A DNA stretch of 64,000 nt from Granulicella sp. S156 (GTDB lineage Bacteria; Acidobacteriota; Terriglobia; Terriglobales; Acidobacteriaceae): NCBI RefSeq assembly GCF_009766105.1, contig NZ_LMUH01000004.1, positions 1 to 64,000 on the forward strand, read 5' to 3'. The position numbers were made by a program, and so were the translations under genes. The notes under the pieces were generated by a model. That model worked only from the letters and a program-made list of their open reading frames with translations. It had not been told where the DNA came from and did not search any database. Positions within the stretch are counted from its first letter, which is position 1. Each line of letters starts with the position of its first letter. Shown here one piece after another: positions 44,975 to 54,796 of this stretch.

Positions 44975-45574
44975 TTGCGAATCAGTCCCCGTATTACCGC
45001 ACTAGTTTTATTCTTCCTTGCTGCCCTCACTACCGCTACCGCTCACGCGCAAAACGATCCCACCGCCTCGCAGTATCTTCGCCTCTCCGCGTTCGGCGGC
45101 GCTACAGGAACCTATACAGGCTTTGACGACGGGAGAAACCTCGGCATTACCGCTGGGGCTGACCTTAACTTCGGGCGTTACTTCGGTCTTTATCCTTCCG
45201 CCGAAGTACGCGGCACTTATCCTATTCATGACGGTGGAAGAGATGCCGAGCGCAACATTCTCGGCGGTCTTAAGGTCGAAAAACGCTTCGGTCGTTTCCA
45301 CCCTTATGTGGATTTCCTCGTCGGACGTGGGCAAATCGACTACGAGAATGGTGGTTACACTCGCGAACAAATAACCTACCACCAAACCATCTCCAAGGTG
45401 CTCTCGCCAGGTGTTGGCTTGGATTTTGACGTCAATCACTACTTCGCACTCAAAGCAGACTTTCAGGGGCAACGATATGACACCCCTTTTGGCGACCATC
45501 CCCACGCCAAAGCGTTGACCGCTGGCGTTGTCTACCGTTTCGACTTCAACCATCACCCTCACTATAAGAAGTAA
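44975..45574 (+). CDS. Small outer-membrane beta-barrel protein
   Basis: 199 residues. The signal peptide MRISPRITALVLFFLAALTTATAHA ends before QNDP. The rest alternates hydrophobic and polar residues in short strands separated by Gly/Asp turns (YLRLSAFGGATGTYTGF; LGITAGADLNFGRYFGLYP; GGLKVEKRFGRFHPYVDFLVG; FALKADFQGQRYD), and the end is GVVYRFDFN, as in eight-stranded OmpA-like barrels. Start TTG (44975-44977) is supported by AAGGAG five bases before it. Function unknown. Confidence 0.85.
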   Translation: MRISPRITALVLFFLAALTTATAHAQNDPTASQYLRLSAFGGATGTYTGFDDGRNLGITAGADLNFGRYFGLYPSAEVRGTYPIHDGGRDAERNILGGLKVEKRFGRFHPYVDFLVGRGQIDYENGGYTREQITYHQTISKVLSPGVGLDFDVNHYFALKADFQGQRYDTPFGDHPHAKALTAGVVYRFDFNHHPHYKK

Positions 45575-45657
45575 TCCACGCGACGGATTTCTGCGAGATC
45601 AATGAAAATACACTGCGCCTGGTTTTCGCCGACAAGGCGAGTTGCGATAATGTCTTT

Positions 45658-46221
45658 ATGAAAATTGTCGACACACCCCTTCGTGACGTAAAGCTTGTTC
45701 GTCCCCAAAAGCATGGGGACGAACGTGGTTGGTTCGCGGAGGTTTTTAACGCAAAAAGTTTTAGCGCCAATGGCTTGCCCGACCGCTTCGTGCAGGACAA
45801 TCAATCCTTTTCACGGCGTGGCGTATTACGAGGTCTTCATTATCAACTTGGAGAGCAACAAGGCAAGTTGGTTCGGGTTCTCTCAGGCCACATCTGGGAC
45901 GTTGCGGTTGATCTGCGACCAGGTTCGCCGGATTTTGGGAAGTGGGCCGGCTTCGATTTGACCGGTGAGGAGATTGAGTTTCTCTGGATACCCGAAGGCT
46001 TTGGGCATGGCTTCGTCGTCGTCTCAGAGACCGCCAATGTGCTCTATAAGACCACCGGCTTTTACTATCCGACGGGCGAGCGGTGCGTGCGCTGGGATGA
46101 TCCGACACTCAATATCGCGTGGCCACTGGATGGAATCGGAATCCCCTCAGTATCGGCAAAGGACGCTGTCGGCAGCTTGCTGGCGGAGGCCGAATTGCCA
46201 CCACCCTATCAGGCAAAATGA
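45658..46221 (+). CDS. rfbC: dTDP-4-dehydrorhamnose 3,5-epimerase
   Basis: 187 residues, cytoplasmic. It converts dTDP-4-keto-6-deoxy-glucose to the L-lyxo form, the third step of dTDP-L-rhamnose synthesis. Seen: DERGWFAEVFNAKSF, DNQSFSRRGVLRGLHYQ (with the catalytic His region), GHIWDVAVDLRPGSPDFGKW and FLWIPEGFGHGFVVVSETANVLYK, all typical of RmlC. The gene stands convergent to rfbD (50 bp between the stops) and so is not in one transcript with the other three rfb genes. Confidence 0.96.
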   Translation: MKIVDTPLRDVKLVRPQKHGDERGWFAEVFNAKSFSANGLPDRFVQDNQSFSRRGVLRGLHYQLGEQQGKLVRVLSGHIWDVAVDLRPGSPDFGKWAGFDLTGEEIEFLWIPEGFGHGFVVVSETANVLYKTTGFYYPTGERCVRWDDPTLNIAWPLDGIGIPSVSAKDAVGSLLAEAELPPPYQAK

Positions 46222-46270
46222 CTCAATAGGCCGTTAGCGCGGTTTGGATTCGTGCTAACGGCTTTGCGCC

Positions 46271-47209
46271 TTAATGAGATTTCGCAGCGAGCACCTCGGT
46301 CATAACCTGTGCAGTCGAATGCTCCCATGTGGGCATCTCAAAACTCAGCATGCGGGTCAACTTTTCGCAGTTCATCCGAGAGTTCTCGGGCCGCTTTGCA
46401 GGAGTCGGATACTCGGACGAAGAAATTGGTGTCAGCTTTGCGAACGTCTGTTCGGGTTCAGCAACTTGCGCCAGCCGTTCGAACTCCGATGCGAAACCGA
46501 ACCAAGTCGTAAATCCAGCATTGCAAGCATGATAGATCCCAGCGATGGGCTGAACGGCCTCAGTGAGCGTAATTCCCTTCGCAGCCGCATCTTCCTCGCT
46601 ATGGAGAATCGTATGCGCAGCGAGCCGGGCGAGATCGCGAGACCATGTTGGGGCACCGTGCTGGTCTGCGACAATCTTCAACTCTTCGCGCTCGCGAGCA
46701 AACTTCAGAATCGTCAAGAGAAAATTCTTTCCCCGCGCTCCGTAGACCCAACTGGTACGAAAGATCAGATGCGCTGCGCCGCTGGATGCAAGAGCCTGTT
46801 CGCCGGCAAGCTTCGACGCACCATAGACCCCGAGTGGCTGAGTAGGATCGTCTTCGCACCAGGGCCTGGTACCATCGCCCGCGAAGACATAGTCGGTTGA
46901 GAAATGGAGAACTGAAGCTCCAATGCGGGCGGCCTCTTCTCCAAGTACTCCTGGCGCGTCACGGTTGATAGCGAATGCCGTTTTAACATCGCTCTCAGCC
47001 TTATCGACAGCGGTATACGCTGCTGGATTCACGATCCAGCGCGGCTTTACGCGGCGGACTACATCTCGTATAGCGGATGTGTCGCAGAGATCGAGTTCCT
47101 CCCGGGTGGGTGCAACGACTTCGCCAAGTGCAGTGAGAAGCGGCAATAGCTCACCACCAACCTGGCCGCTAACGCCGGTGAGCAAGATGGGACCGTCGAT
47201 CGTCGGCAT
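46271..47209 (-). CDS. rfbD: dTDP-4-dehydrorhamnose reductase
   Basis: 312 residues, short-chain dehydrogenase fold; last step to dTDP-L-rhamnose. NAD(P)-binding start PILLTGVSGQVGGELLPLL, STDYVFAGDGTRPWCEDDPTQPLGVYGASKLAGEQ with the YxxxK catalytic pair, RTSWVYGARGKNFL, and QHGAPTWSRDLA. Its start codon shares a base with the rfbA stop at 47209, as in a single operon with rfbA and rfbB. Confidence 0.96.
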   Translation of the reverse strand: MPTIDGPILLTGVSGQVGGELLPLLTALGEVVAPTREELDLCDTSAIRDVVRRVKPRWIVNPAAYTAVDKAESDVKTAFAINRDAPGVLGEEAARIGASVLHFSTDYVFAGDGTRPWCEDDPTQPLGVYGASKLAGEQALASSGAAHLIFRTSWVYGARGKNFLLTILKFAREREELKIVADQHGAPTWSRDLARLAAHTILHSEEDAAAKGITLTEAVQPIAGIYHACNAGFTTWFGFASEFERLAQVAEPEQTFAKLTPISSSEYPTPAKRPENSRMNCEKLTRMLSFEMPTWEHSTAQVMTEVLAAKSH

Positions 47210-48084
47210 CAGTAGACCGTCTCGGTAAGCAGCATCCGGAGATACACACCGTAGGAACTCTTGCCAATCTTTGCGGCGAGAGCCGAAAGCTGCTCATGAG
47301 AGATATACCCATTACGGAAGGCAATCTCCTCCAGGCAGGCGACTTTCAAGCCTTGGCGATGTTCGATGGTTTGGACGAAGTTCGCGGCCTCAAGCAGAGA
47401 ATCATGCGTTCCCGTGTCGAGCCATGCCATGCCCCGCCCCAGCAACTCCGTACGCAGTTGGCCGCGTTCCATGTACCAGCGATTCACATCAGTGATCTCC
47501 AGTTCGCCACGAGGTGAGGGTTTGATCTGCTCAGCCACGGAGACCACCTGCGCGTCGTAAAAGTAAATGCCTGTCACGGCATAACGAGACTTCGGCTTCT
47601 CGGGCTTCTCTTCGATCGAAATTGCCTTACGGTTGGCGTCGAACTCGACCACGCCATAACGCTCGGGGTCCTTAACCGGGTAAGCGAAGACGGTCGCACC
47701 TTCGGTGCAGGTCGCTGCGCTCTGCATTGCCTTCACGAAATCGTGGCCGAAGAAGATGTTGTCGCCTAAAGCCAGACAACAGCCATCGCCTGCGAGAAAC
47801 TCCTTGCCGATTAGAAATGCCTGAGCCAAACCATCGGGCGAGGGTTGCACAGCATACTGCAAACGAATTCCCCATTGCTCCCCGGAGCCAAGAAGAGCCT
47901 CAAAGCGGGGCGTATCCTGCGGCGTGGAGATCAGCAGTATGTCGCGAATGCCTGCCAGCATCAACGCTGAGAGGGGGTAGTAGATCATTGGCTTGTCATA
48001 GACGGGTAACAGCTGTTTCGACACCGCCTGCGTTACAGGGTGCAGTCTCGTCCCCGAACCTCCAGCAAGAATGATTCCCTTCAT
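47209..48084 (-). CDS. rfbA: Glucose-1-phosphate thymidylyltransferase
   Basis: 291 residues from [18 protein letters not shown], the nucleotidyltransferase signature; first step of dTDP-L-rhamnose synthesis. [43 protein letters not shown] and [15 protein letters not shown] are all as in RmlA. The frame extends to 48168, but the ATG at 48082-48084 overlaps the rfbB stop (ATGA), and the extra residues are not family-like. Confidence 0.97.
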   Translation of the reverse strand: MKGIILAGGSGTRLHPVTQAVSKQLLPVYDKPMIYYPLSALMLAGIRDILLISTPQDTPRFEALLGSGEQWGIRLQYAVQPSPDGLAQAFLIGKEFLAGDGCCLALGDNIFFGHDFVKAMQSAATCTEGATVFAYPVKDPERYGVVEFDANRKAISIEEKPEKPKSRYAVTGIYFYDAQVVSVAEQIKPSPRGELEITDVNRWYMERGQLRTELLGRGMAWLDTGTHDSLLEAANFVQTIEHRQGLKVACLEEIAFRNGYISHEQLSALAAKIGKSSYGVYLRMLLTETVY

Positions 48085-49181
48085 CGAGATACTGCCTCCG
48101 CCGTACGGTTCGCATAGTTGGTGGAGACCCACTGCTGGTAGCTGCCGCTGGTGACCCCTTCGACCCAATCCCGGCTAGCTAGATACCACTCAACCGTCTT
48201 CCGCAAACCGGTTTCAAAACTCTCCGCCGGCTTCCAGCCAATCTCGCGCTCAATCTTCGTCGCATCGATCGCATAACGCCGGTCGTGTCCTGGGCGGTCT
48301 TTGACAGATGTGATGAGTTGCGCATGCGGCTTGTAGGGCGAATCCGGCACGAGTTCATCGAGCAAAGCACAAAGCGTGTGCACGACCTCACGGTTGCTGC
48401 GTTGATTGCAGCCGCCGACGTTATACGTCTCACCGACTGTTCCCTTCTTCAGAACCGCAGCGATCGCCTTGCAGTGATCCACGACAAAGAGCCAGTCGCG
48501 AACCTGCAGCCCGTCACCATAGATCGGGAGCGGCTTGCCGGCCAGAGCATGAGTGATCATCAGCGGAATCAGCTTTTCTGGGAACTGGAACGGGCCATAG
48601 TTGTTCGAGCAGTTCGTTACCAGGACTGGGAGTTTATAGGTGTGGACCCAGGCGCGAGCGAGAAAGTCCGACGCAGCCTTAGAAGCGGCATAGGGACTGT
48701 TGGGCGCATACGGGGTCGTCTCAGAGAAGGCCGGATCCTCTGGTTCCAACGTGCCATACACCTCATCGGTCGAGACATGCAGGAAGCGGAAGGACTTTTG
48801 CGCTTCCTCACCGAGGGAGGCAAGATACGTTCTGGCTGCCTGCAAGAGTGTGAAAGTCCCATCGATATTGGTCTTCAGGAAGGCATCGGGACCGAGAATC
48901 GAGCGATCGACGTGACTTTCGGCAGCAAAATGAATGATCGCGCGAGGCCTATGTGTGGCCAATGTCTCCGCTACGAGGGCGGCATCGCAGATATCGCCAT
49001 GCACAAAGGTGTAATCAGCACTGGACTCAACTGAGGCGAGCGTCTGAAGATTGCCCGCGTAGGTGAGCTTATCGAGATTCACCACAGGCCCGAGCCCTTC
49101 CTCAAGCCAGTGCAGAACGAAGTTCCCACCGATGAAGCCTGCGCCGCCGGTCACAAGTATGCTGTTTGAACTTCCATCCAT
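48081..49181 (-). CDS. rfbB: dTDP-glucose 4,6-dehydratase
   Basis: 366 residues, extended short-chain dehydrogenase fold; second step of the pathway. NAD-binding [69 protein letters not shown] (YxxxK) and [21 protein letters not shown] match RmlB closely. First gene of the rfbB-rfbA-rfbD operon, with the promoter expected in the 291 bp before it. Confidence 0.97.
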   Translation of the reverse strand: MDGSSNSILVTGGAGFIGGNFVLHWLEEGLGPVVNLDKLTYAGNLQTLASVESSADYTFVHGDICDAALVAETLATHRPRAIIHFAAESHVDRSILGPDAFLKTNIDGTFTLLQAARTYLASLGEEAQKSFRFLHVSTDEVYGTLEPEDPAFSETTPYAPNSPYAASKAASDFLARAWVHTYKLPVLVTNCSNNYGPFQFPEKLIPLMITHALAGKPLPIYGDGLQVRDWLFVVDHCKAIAAVLKKGTVGETYNVGGCNQRSNREVVHTLCALLDELVPDSPYKPHAQLITSVKDRPGHDRRYAIDATKIEREIGWKPAESFETGLRKTVEWYLASRDWVEGVTSGSYQQWVSTNYANRTAEAVSR

Positions 49182-49283
49182 CTGTCTCTCATTTCTCCTT
49201 TGTTGCGTTCATGCCACCTGCCCTACGCAGGGAAAGCACTTGCCCCTTCTGCGCTTTATCTCATTCAGAATACAGCCAAGGAC

Positions 49284-49325
49284 TGCCCCCAGAAACTTCC
49301 CAGAAGGAGCCTTCTGGCTGGGGCA
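49284..49325. terminator. Nested inverted repeat between wzi-like and rfbB genes
   Basis: Outer arms TGCCCC (49284-49289) and GGGGCA (49320-49325) enclose an 8-bp inner stem (49300-49307 with 49310-49317, CCAGAAGG). It could end the Wzi-like transcript before rfbB. No T-run is seen on the minus strand. Confidence 0.4.
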
Positions 49326-49472
49326 ACGCCTCTCCATCTCGCCTTCTACGTATCGGGGTCAACGGGCAGAGATGGGGTGGAAACGACATAAATTCGATGT
49401 AGTTACCGCTCATGATCGTCAACAATCAGAATGAGCGAATATCGCACACCCGATCTCGGAGCACTCAACCTG

Positions 49473-51302
49473 CTAGAAGCTCTTTGGAGTGGGTCTATAG
49501 GTGAGTTGTATCGTCACAGTTTGGTTATGCGTGGGAGCATTTGTGGTCGAGAAGAGTGGAAATCGCCAACGCTCCTCCTGCGCGACAGCTCGCAGTTGCC
49601 AGTCCTGTTTGAGTGCAATGTCTGCGGCAACGCTTAAGTCGAGGAGGTCTCCGCCGTGTAGAAATTGGGCACTCTCAGTAGAGTGGCGAACGCTAGCCTG
49701 GATCGATGACCGCGATGAGAGCCACCAAGTACTCCAGGCCTGAAATCCATTCGACTCTCGCCCTATCCAACTGCCCATAAGCTGGCGATTGTTTGTATAA
49801 CCACCCAGATAGTGGGAATTGTCGTAATAGAAGCCAGGTTGAAAAACGCGACGTGGCGTTAATAAGCCCTCTACGCGGAAGTCCAGATGAGAGAGATGTG
49901 GGACATGTGTCAGATAAATTCCCGGGGTCCAGGCGCTACTTTTGGGGTAAGCCACGGGGAAAAGTTTATCGTCGGTAAAGGTATCCACGTATGCTGTCAG
50001 CCAGTTACGCAGTTTTGGGATGCGATACTCTGCATCGAACGCGACACGACGGTCTCCAGGATCTATTTGACCATCGCTAGTACTGGTTGAAAAGTAACTG
50101 CGCAGAATAGTGTGCAGAGTCATCGGCACACCTTGACCCGCAAAGATGGTTGTACGCGAAACGCTTAATTCAAGATTTGGTGTCGGTTTAATGGCCACCT
50201 TTTCGCCATGAATAAACGGCTGGTTCACGTAAGGGACACCGGCTTGTCCAAGGATTTTCCCCCTTGGATCTGTGAACTGTTGCCCAGCAAGACGCCCGAC
50301 GAACAACTGAATGCGAATCGGGCCAAGCAGCCGAACCAAACCCGGAATTTCGAAGGGCTTCACACGGTCATAACGCAGCATCGGCAGCGGCTCAGCATTA
50401 TTAGAAAACAGCATCGTGCTGCCTTTACCTGGCCCCCACCACAAGCTCTGTTTGCCAAAACTGAATTGGTTGCCATGCGTGGTGTAGGAGAAATAGGCAT
50501 CGAGCAACCTGCCTCGTGTGAATCCGGTGTGAGGACCAAGCATCGCTTCTGGCGTGGAATCAGCAGCAGCTATGGCAGCATCCGACGACGCAGGAGGCTG
50601 CGGAGCCAAGGCGCTCTGTTGCAGTTCAGCGTCAATATACGCCGCGAACGAACCGTAGACTGCACGATACGAGAGGCCCGTATACGTGTTTTCTCCCTGG
50701 CCGTAAGGGCGCCCGTAGTCATTGACGATGGTTTGTGCGCTGTGAAAGCCATCCGTTAGTGGCGCACCGTGAATGCTCGTGCTGCGAAAATCCACGGTCT
50801 CAAAGCCAGCTTCCCGATTGCGAATGCCATCCTGATGACGGAGCTCTCGAGCGAACTCGCGGGAAAGGTCATTGAGCAACAGGTCTATTTGTGGATCAAC
50901 CTTTTCGTCACCTACCTTGGATCGTTGCTCCTGAGCCTCGGCAATAAGCCGGGCGAAGTCCATCCGCGTCCAAGGGCGCAACCCCGCAAAGGCGGTCTGG
51001 ACATAGCCCGCTGCCGCCAATCGTTCGATGGCGGAGTAGACCCAATTCTCGATAGGCACATAGGTGGACGCCATGCTTGAGGCTTCCGTCTGATTACCTA
51101 TAGACGCGGGCATGCGTGCAAGAACTTGCCCCTTAACCTGGATGAAACCTTGCAGCAATGGGATAAGGGCAAGCGAAAATATTGTAAGTCTGCGCATCCT
51201 CTTCAATTTTCTCCACTCCATCTCGTTGCCACAAGGCATCTTGCGAACCTTGGCTGATCCTATGTGTATTGATGATACTGGATCGTTTGTACGGTTCCCC
51301 AC
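49473..51302 (-). CDS. Wzi-like capsule assembly outer-membrane protein (second copy)
   Basis: 609-residue frame. A signal peptide begins around MRRLTIFSLALIPLLQGFIQ, so the true start is probably the ATG at 51197 or 51221 rather than 51302. It carries the same conserved block as the copy at 41470: TYVPIENWVYSAIERLAAAGYVQ followed by GLRPWTRMDFARL, and later TTHGNQFSFGKQSLWWGPGKG and SNNAEPLPMLRYDRVKPFEI. It lies upstream of the rfb operon on the same strand. Two copies suggest two different polymers or surface sites. Confidence 0.88.
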   Translation of the reverse strand: MGNRTNDPVSSIHIGSAKVRKMPCGNEMEWRKLKRMRRLTIFSLALIPLLQGFIQVKGQVLARMPASIGNQTEASSMASTYVPIENWVYSAIERLAAAGYVQTAFAGLRPWTRMDFARLIAEAQEQRSKVGDEKVDPQIDLLLNDLSREFARELRHQDGIRNREAGFETVDFRSTSIHGAPLTDGFHSAQTIVNDYGRPYGQGENTYTGLSYRAVYGSFAAYIDAELQQSALAPQPPASSDAAIAAADSTPEAMLGPHTGFTRGRLLDAYFSYTTHGNQFSFGKQSLWWGPGKGSTMLFSNNAEPLPMLRYDRVKPFEIPGLVRLLGPIRIQLFVGRLAGQQFTDPRGKILGQAGVPYVNQPFIHGEKVAIKPTPNLELSVSRTTIFAGQGVPMTLHTILRSYFSTSTSDGQIDPGDRRVAFDAEYRIPKLRNWLTAYVDTFTDDKLFPVAYPKSSAWTPGIYLTHVPHLSHLDFRVEGLLTPRRVFQPGFYYDNSHYLGGYTNNRQLMGSWIGRESNGFQAWSTWWLSSRSSIQASVRHSTESAQFLHGGDLLDLSVAADIALKQDWQLRAVAQEERWRFPLFSTTNAPTHNQTVTIQLTYRPTPKSF

Positions 51303-51643
51303 CGTATCCTCCCGGGAGGCGCGGGATCATGACGATATGCGGGGAAGAGTGGTCGTCGCAATATCCATTCCAGAGAAAGAGTAGTGCTCTCATCTCAGGC
51401 TCCGGATAATCCGTAATCCCTTCTTTTGAAGGGAGATTCGAGCACCAAGCCATCCGCATGCACGTAGCCTAGTATTACAGTCGTACTTTTGAGTCCGAGC
51501 CAAAGGCTGTCATTTCGACTGAACAAAGGGAGCGGAGAAACCCTTTGGTCGGTCGAAATGACAGGCATTAAGGTAGCGTTGGAAAGACACCAGTGATCAT
51601 CAGTGTTCGCCGGCATGTGTTGAATCTCAGTAATGCACAAACG
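51303..51643. other. Intergenic region with a dispersed repeat
   Basis: 341 bp between the SGNH hydrolase stop and the Wzi-like gene frame. It contains a hairpin repeat at 51507-51564. The minus-strand frame over it is a reading of the repeat, not a gene. The promoter of the Wzi-like gene should be near 51230-51400. Confidence 0.5.
51507..51564. repeat. Hairpin repeat with GTCATTTCGAC arms
   Basis: 13-bp perfect inverted arms (CTGTCATTTCGAC at 51507-51519 and its complement at 51552-51564) enclose a purine-rich 32-base centre with GGGAGCGGAGAAACCC. This layout is widespread as a dispersed intergenic repeat in acidobacterial genomes, as far as I recall. Only one copy is in this window. Confidence 0.65.
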
Positions 51644-52342
51644 TCATCGTCCGGACAGGGATGAACGAATGAATTGTGCCACCTGTTGTCCTTGAACAAT
51701 GGCTCCTGCGGCATTAAAGTGCACATGATCTTCATACAAGTCTGCATGTTGAGTCATCAGCGCGTACTGATCGTCCAGGGGAATTCCGGCATGGCTGACG
51801 AAGCTCTGCGCGATTCGGTTTCTTGCTTCGATACGGGCGTTGGTTGGACCAGGCGTATCTTCGACTTTTACAGGAGTGATCGCCGCCCAGATGAACGATG
51901 CCTTTGGGGCGATCTTATGTAGTGCGTGGAGGTATGAGGGAAAAGCAGCCCTGTATTCCTCCTCGGAGTACGTCCAGCCATGCATACCGTTGTTGAAATG
52001 CACTACGTTGAAAGGTACCGCTTCCATTTTAGAAAACTCAGCCAGCTGGTGCAGGAGTCGAGGATCTCCCACGCTGGTCGAGGCGGCAAAGAGATAGACG
52101 TTGGCGATCTTGGCCAGCTGTCGCTTGACTTCTGGATAGTAGTTTCGCGTGATGGAGTCGCCGACCAGGAGAACGTTTGGAAGTTTGGCGTCGACGTGTG
52201 CCGGACGAACCTCCCAGGTCCATTCAATCTCTTCCGGCCGCGACGCACGATCCTGCGCATGGGCCCGGTTTACCAGAAATGTTGCGGCCAACGCGCACGC
52301 CAATAGGGTGAAGCTCAGCAACTTATGTGAACGTGATCTCAT
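51644..52342 (-). CDS. Secreted SGNH/GDSL-type hydrolase
   Basis: 232 residues. The signal peptide KLLSFTLLACALAATFLVNRAHAQ is followed by the SGNH domain: block I VLLVGDSITRNYYPE (Ser in GDSI), block III VVHFNNGMHGW (the N of block III) and the late DHVHFNAAG (Asp/His of the triad). Such enzymes are usually carbohydrate or acyl esterases. It is 30 bp downstream of the fucosidase, so a role in removing acyl or acetyl groups from the same polysaccharide is likely. Confidence 0.88.
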   Translation of the reverse strand: MRSRSHKLLSFTLLACALAATFLVNRAHAQDRASRPEEIEWTWEVRPAHVDAKLPNVLLVGDSITRNYYPEVKRQLAKIANVYLFAASTSVGDPRLLHQLAEFSKMEAVPFNVVHFNNGMHGWTYSEEEYRAAFPSYLHALHKIAPKASFIWAAITPVKVEDTPGPTNARIEARNRIAQSFVSHAGIPLDDQYALMTQHADLYEDHVHFNAAGAIVQGQQVAQFIRSSLSGR

Positions 52343-52372
52343 AGAATTCTTCCTTCCAGTCTGCCTTGGATC

Positions 52373-54766
52373 TCAGGCACCGTGGAATTGCGAGGGATAA
52401 ACTTTGACTTCGCGGCCTGGCGGCAAGGTGCGTCGCGCAACGCCAGTGCCATAACGAACGAGATGCGTTCCTCCCTGTTTACTCTTGAGTGAGGCAGAGA
52501 CGAGTTTCCCATCAGCCCAGGATAGCGAGACCTCGACTCCGCCTCGAGCGCACAAGCGGCTGATCTTTCCCTGAGGCCATGCCGAAGGGAGTGCGGGTAG
52601 AAGATGGATTTCCTCTGCCTGCGACTGAAGCAACATCTCAGCCAAGCCGGCCGCTCCAGCGGTGTTTCCGTCGAGCGAAAAGATGTTGCTTTCAGCGCCG
52701 GCGACACCTCCGCGTGAGTAGGTAAGAAGCGAGTCCTCTGCTGATTTTGCAATGATGCCGACGAAATGTTTGTGCGCCGACTCGCCATCAAGCAGACGGG
52801 CATAAAAGTTGACGAGGAGGGCGCGGCCCCATTCAGAATCCTCCCAGTTGGGCTGGCTGATGCGCCGCTCAATGGTAATGCGTGCCGCTGCTGCGAGTGC
52901 GGGCGTCGCTACAGGAGAGATCTGGTGCTCCGGATAGAGCGAAAGCAGATGTGACATATGCCGGTGGCCAGGTTCGGCTTCGTCGAAGTCTTCGAGCCAC
53001 TCCTGCAACTGCCCGTGTTTCCCTATCTGGAATGGCGGCAGACGATCAAGTGCAGCCTTTGCCCCGGCACGAAATTGATCGTCGATGCCGAGGGTTGTGC
53101 TGGCCTCGATGCAGGCGCTTAACAAGGAGTAAACAAACACACGATCGACAGTGGGTCCCATCGACTCCGAACAGTGCTTTCCGTCAGGGGAGATGAACCA
53201 GTTTTCCGGGGAGACTGAGGGCCCCGTAACAAGCCAGCCATGTTTTGGATGCGTGACCATGTATGCGAGAAAGAACTCAGCTGCTTCTTTGAAAACCGGA
53301 TAGACACGTTGCTGAAGAAATTGCTTATCTGCGGTGAAGCGGTAGTGCTCCCACAGTTGAAGTGCGATCCAGTAACCACCTGTCGGAAAGATCCCCCAAC
53401 CAAGGCCCCAACCGGGTGCAGTGAAGCCCCAGGGGTTAGTGACGACATGCGCTACCCAGCCGGGTGCGCCATACATCTCGCGAGCGGTAGATCGACCGGC
53501 GACGCGCAGGCCGTCAACGAAATCGAATACGGGCGACTGGCATTCGGAGAGATTTCCAACTTCGGCCGCCCAATAGTTTTGCTCGGTATTGATATCGAGA
53601 TGGAAGTCGTCGGTCCACCCCATGCTGGAAGCGAGTCCATCGTTCCAGATTCCCTGTAAGGCAAGCGGCAAGGGAGAGTTAGCGCGCGAACCTGCGATCG
53701 TGAGATACCGGCCATATTGAAAGAAGAGTGCCGAGAGGCCGGGATCAGCCTCTCCGGCCTGCACAGCCTTGCGTCTTTCGTCTGTAGGCTTCAGCTCTGC
53801 GGATGGATTGCCGCCCAGATCGATCGCGACGCGATGGAAGAGCGATTGGTGATCTTCGATATGTGCCGCGCGAAGCTGCGCGAAAGTCTTGTTGCGGAGC
53901 GCATGCAAGGTTTGCACGCAACGTGCCGAGGCATCGGCGCCACGAAAATCCGTGGAGACGGCGACGTGCAGCGTTATGGCATTCGCTCCCCTTACCTGCA
54001 GTGAACCATCCTGAGCGGTAATCTGCCCACCTTCAGACACCAAGCGTATGCGCGTTTCAAAGGCGACGCCCTGCTTACCGTCGCTATGCAGGTGCTCAAA
54101 GGCATGGCCCTTGAGTACGAGCGTGTCACTGCCTTCAATGGTTATATTGCCGGGAAGCGTCAGCTTTGCGAACGAGACGCTGCAGTTGATCGATTTTGGC
54201 CGATCGCAAGTATGACGAACGATGAGAACGTCGTCCGGATTGGAGGAGAAGATTTCGCGGTGGAAGCGGAGGCCGGATCGGGTGTAATCGACATAAACCA
54301 GCGCTTCGTCAAGATTGAGAGAGCGGCGATAGTCTTGTACGGGACCATCTCCCTGTAATGCCAATTCAAGTGTGGCCATTGGCAAGTGGGTGCCGAAGGA
54401 CTTGCCATTACCGAGCAGATGTTGCTGGCAGAGCTCACCACCTTCCGCATACTTTCCGGCAAACATAAGCTCGCGGATGCGGCCGAGGTTCTCCAGTGCC
54501 GTTGGGTTTACGTCTTTATCGCTTGGAGCACCTGACCAGACGGTCGATTCTGTGAGGTCGATGCGTTCTGCAGATGTCCCTCCGTAAATCATTCCCCCAA
54601 TGCGGCCGTTGCCCACAGGCACAGCCTCCATCCAACGGCTGGCGGGGTTGGAAAACCAAAGCTCATTTTTGTGAACGATGGATTTGTCCTCTGCATGCGT
54701 AAGTCTTGGGGAATAGAGTGCGAGAGCGGCGGAGCCGATCATAAAATCGCGTCTTGTTGTCTTCAC
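52373..54766 (-). CDS. GH95-family alpha-L-fucosidase-like glycoside hydrolase
   Basis: 797 residues. The N-terminal TTRRDFMIGSAALALYS is a twin-arginine signal. The GH95 start block is LWFSNPASRWMEAVPVGNGRIGGMIYGG, followed by ERIDLTESTVWSGAP; later NTEQNYWAAEVGNLSECQSPVFDFV (the catalytic-domain Asn/Asp region) and EWLEDFDEAEPGHRHMSHLLSLYP (acid region) match GH95. The enzyme would release alpha-linked L-fucose or L-galactose outside the cytoplasm. Overlaps nothing and lies 30 bp from the alpha-galactosidase-like gene upstream, probably one operon. Confidence 0.93.
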   Translation of the reverse strand: MKTTRRDFMIGSAALALYSPRLTHAEDKSIVHKNELWFSNPASRWMEAVPVGNGRIGGMIYGGTSAERIDLTESTVWSGAPSDKDVNPTALENLGRIRELMFAGKYAEGGELCQQHLLGNGKSFGTHLPMATLELALQGDGPVQDYRRSLNLDEALVYVDYTRSGLRFHREIFSSNPDDVLIVRHTCDRPKSINCSVSFAKLTLPGNITIEGSDTLVLKGHAFEHLHSDGKQGVAFETRIRLVSEGGQITAQDGSLQVRGANAITLHVAVSTDFRGADASARCVQTLHALRNKTFAQLRAAHIEDHQSLFHRVAIDLGGNPSAELKPTDERRKAVQAGEADPGLSALFFQYGRYLTIAGSRANSPLPLALQGIWNDGLASSMGWTDDFHLDINTEQNYWAAEVGNLSECQSPVFDFVDGLRVAGRSTAREMYGAPGWVAHVVTNPWGFTAPGWGLGWGIFPTGGYWIALQLWEHYRFTADKQFLQQRVYPVFKEAAEFFLAYMVTHPKHGWLVTGPSVSPENWFISPDGKHCSESMGPTVDRVFVYSLLSACIEASTTLGIDDQFRAGAKAALDRLPPFQIGKHGQLQEWLEDFDEAEPGHRHMSHLLSLYPEHQISPVATPALAAAARITIERRISQPNWEDSEWGRALLVNFYARLLDGESAHKHFVGIIAKSAEDSLLTYSRGGVAGAESNIFSLDGNTAGAAGLAEMLLQSQAEEIHLLPALPSAWPQGKISRLCARGGVEVSLSWADGKLVSASLKSKQGGTHLVRYGTGVARRTLPPGREVKVYPSQFHGA

Positions 54767-54796
54767 TTATGGTTCCCTTTTTGCTGGTTCGTGAAA

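Noticed and set aside
51395-51640. 81-residue minus-strand frame upstream of the SGNH hydrolase
   Set aside because: It reads through the GTCATTTCGAC hairpin repeat and has no other support.
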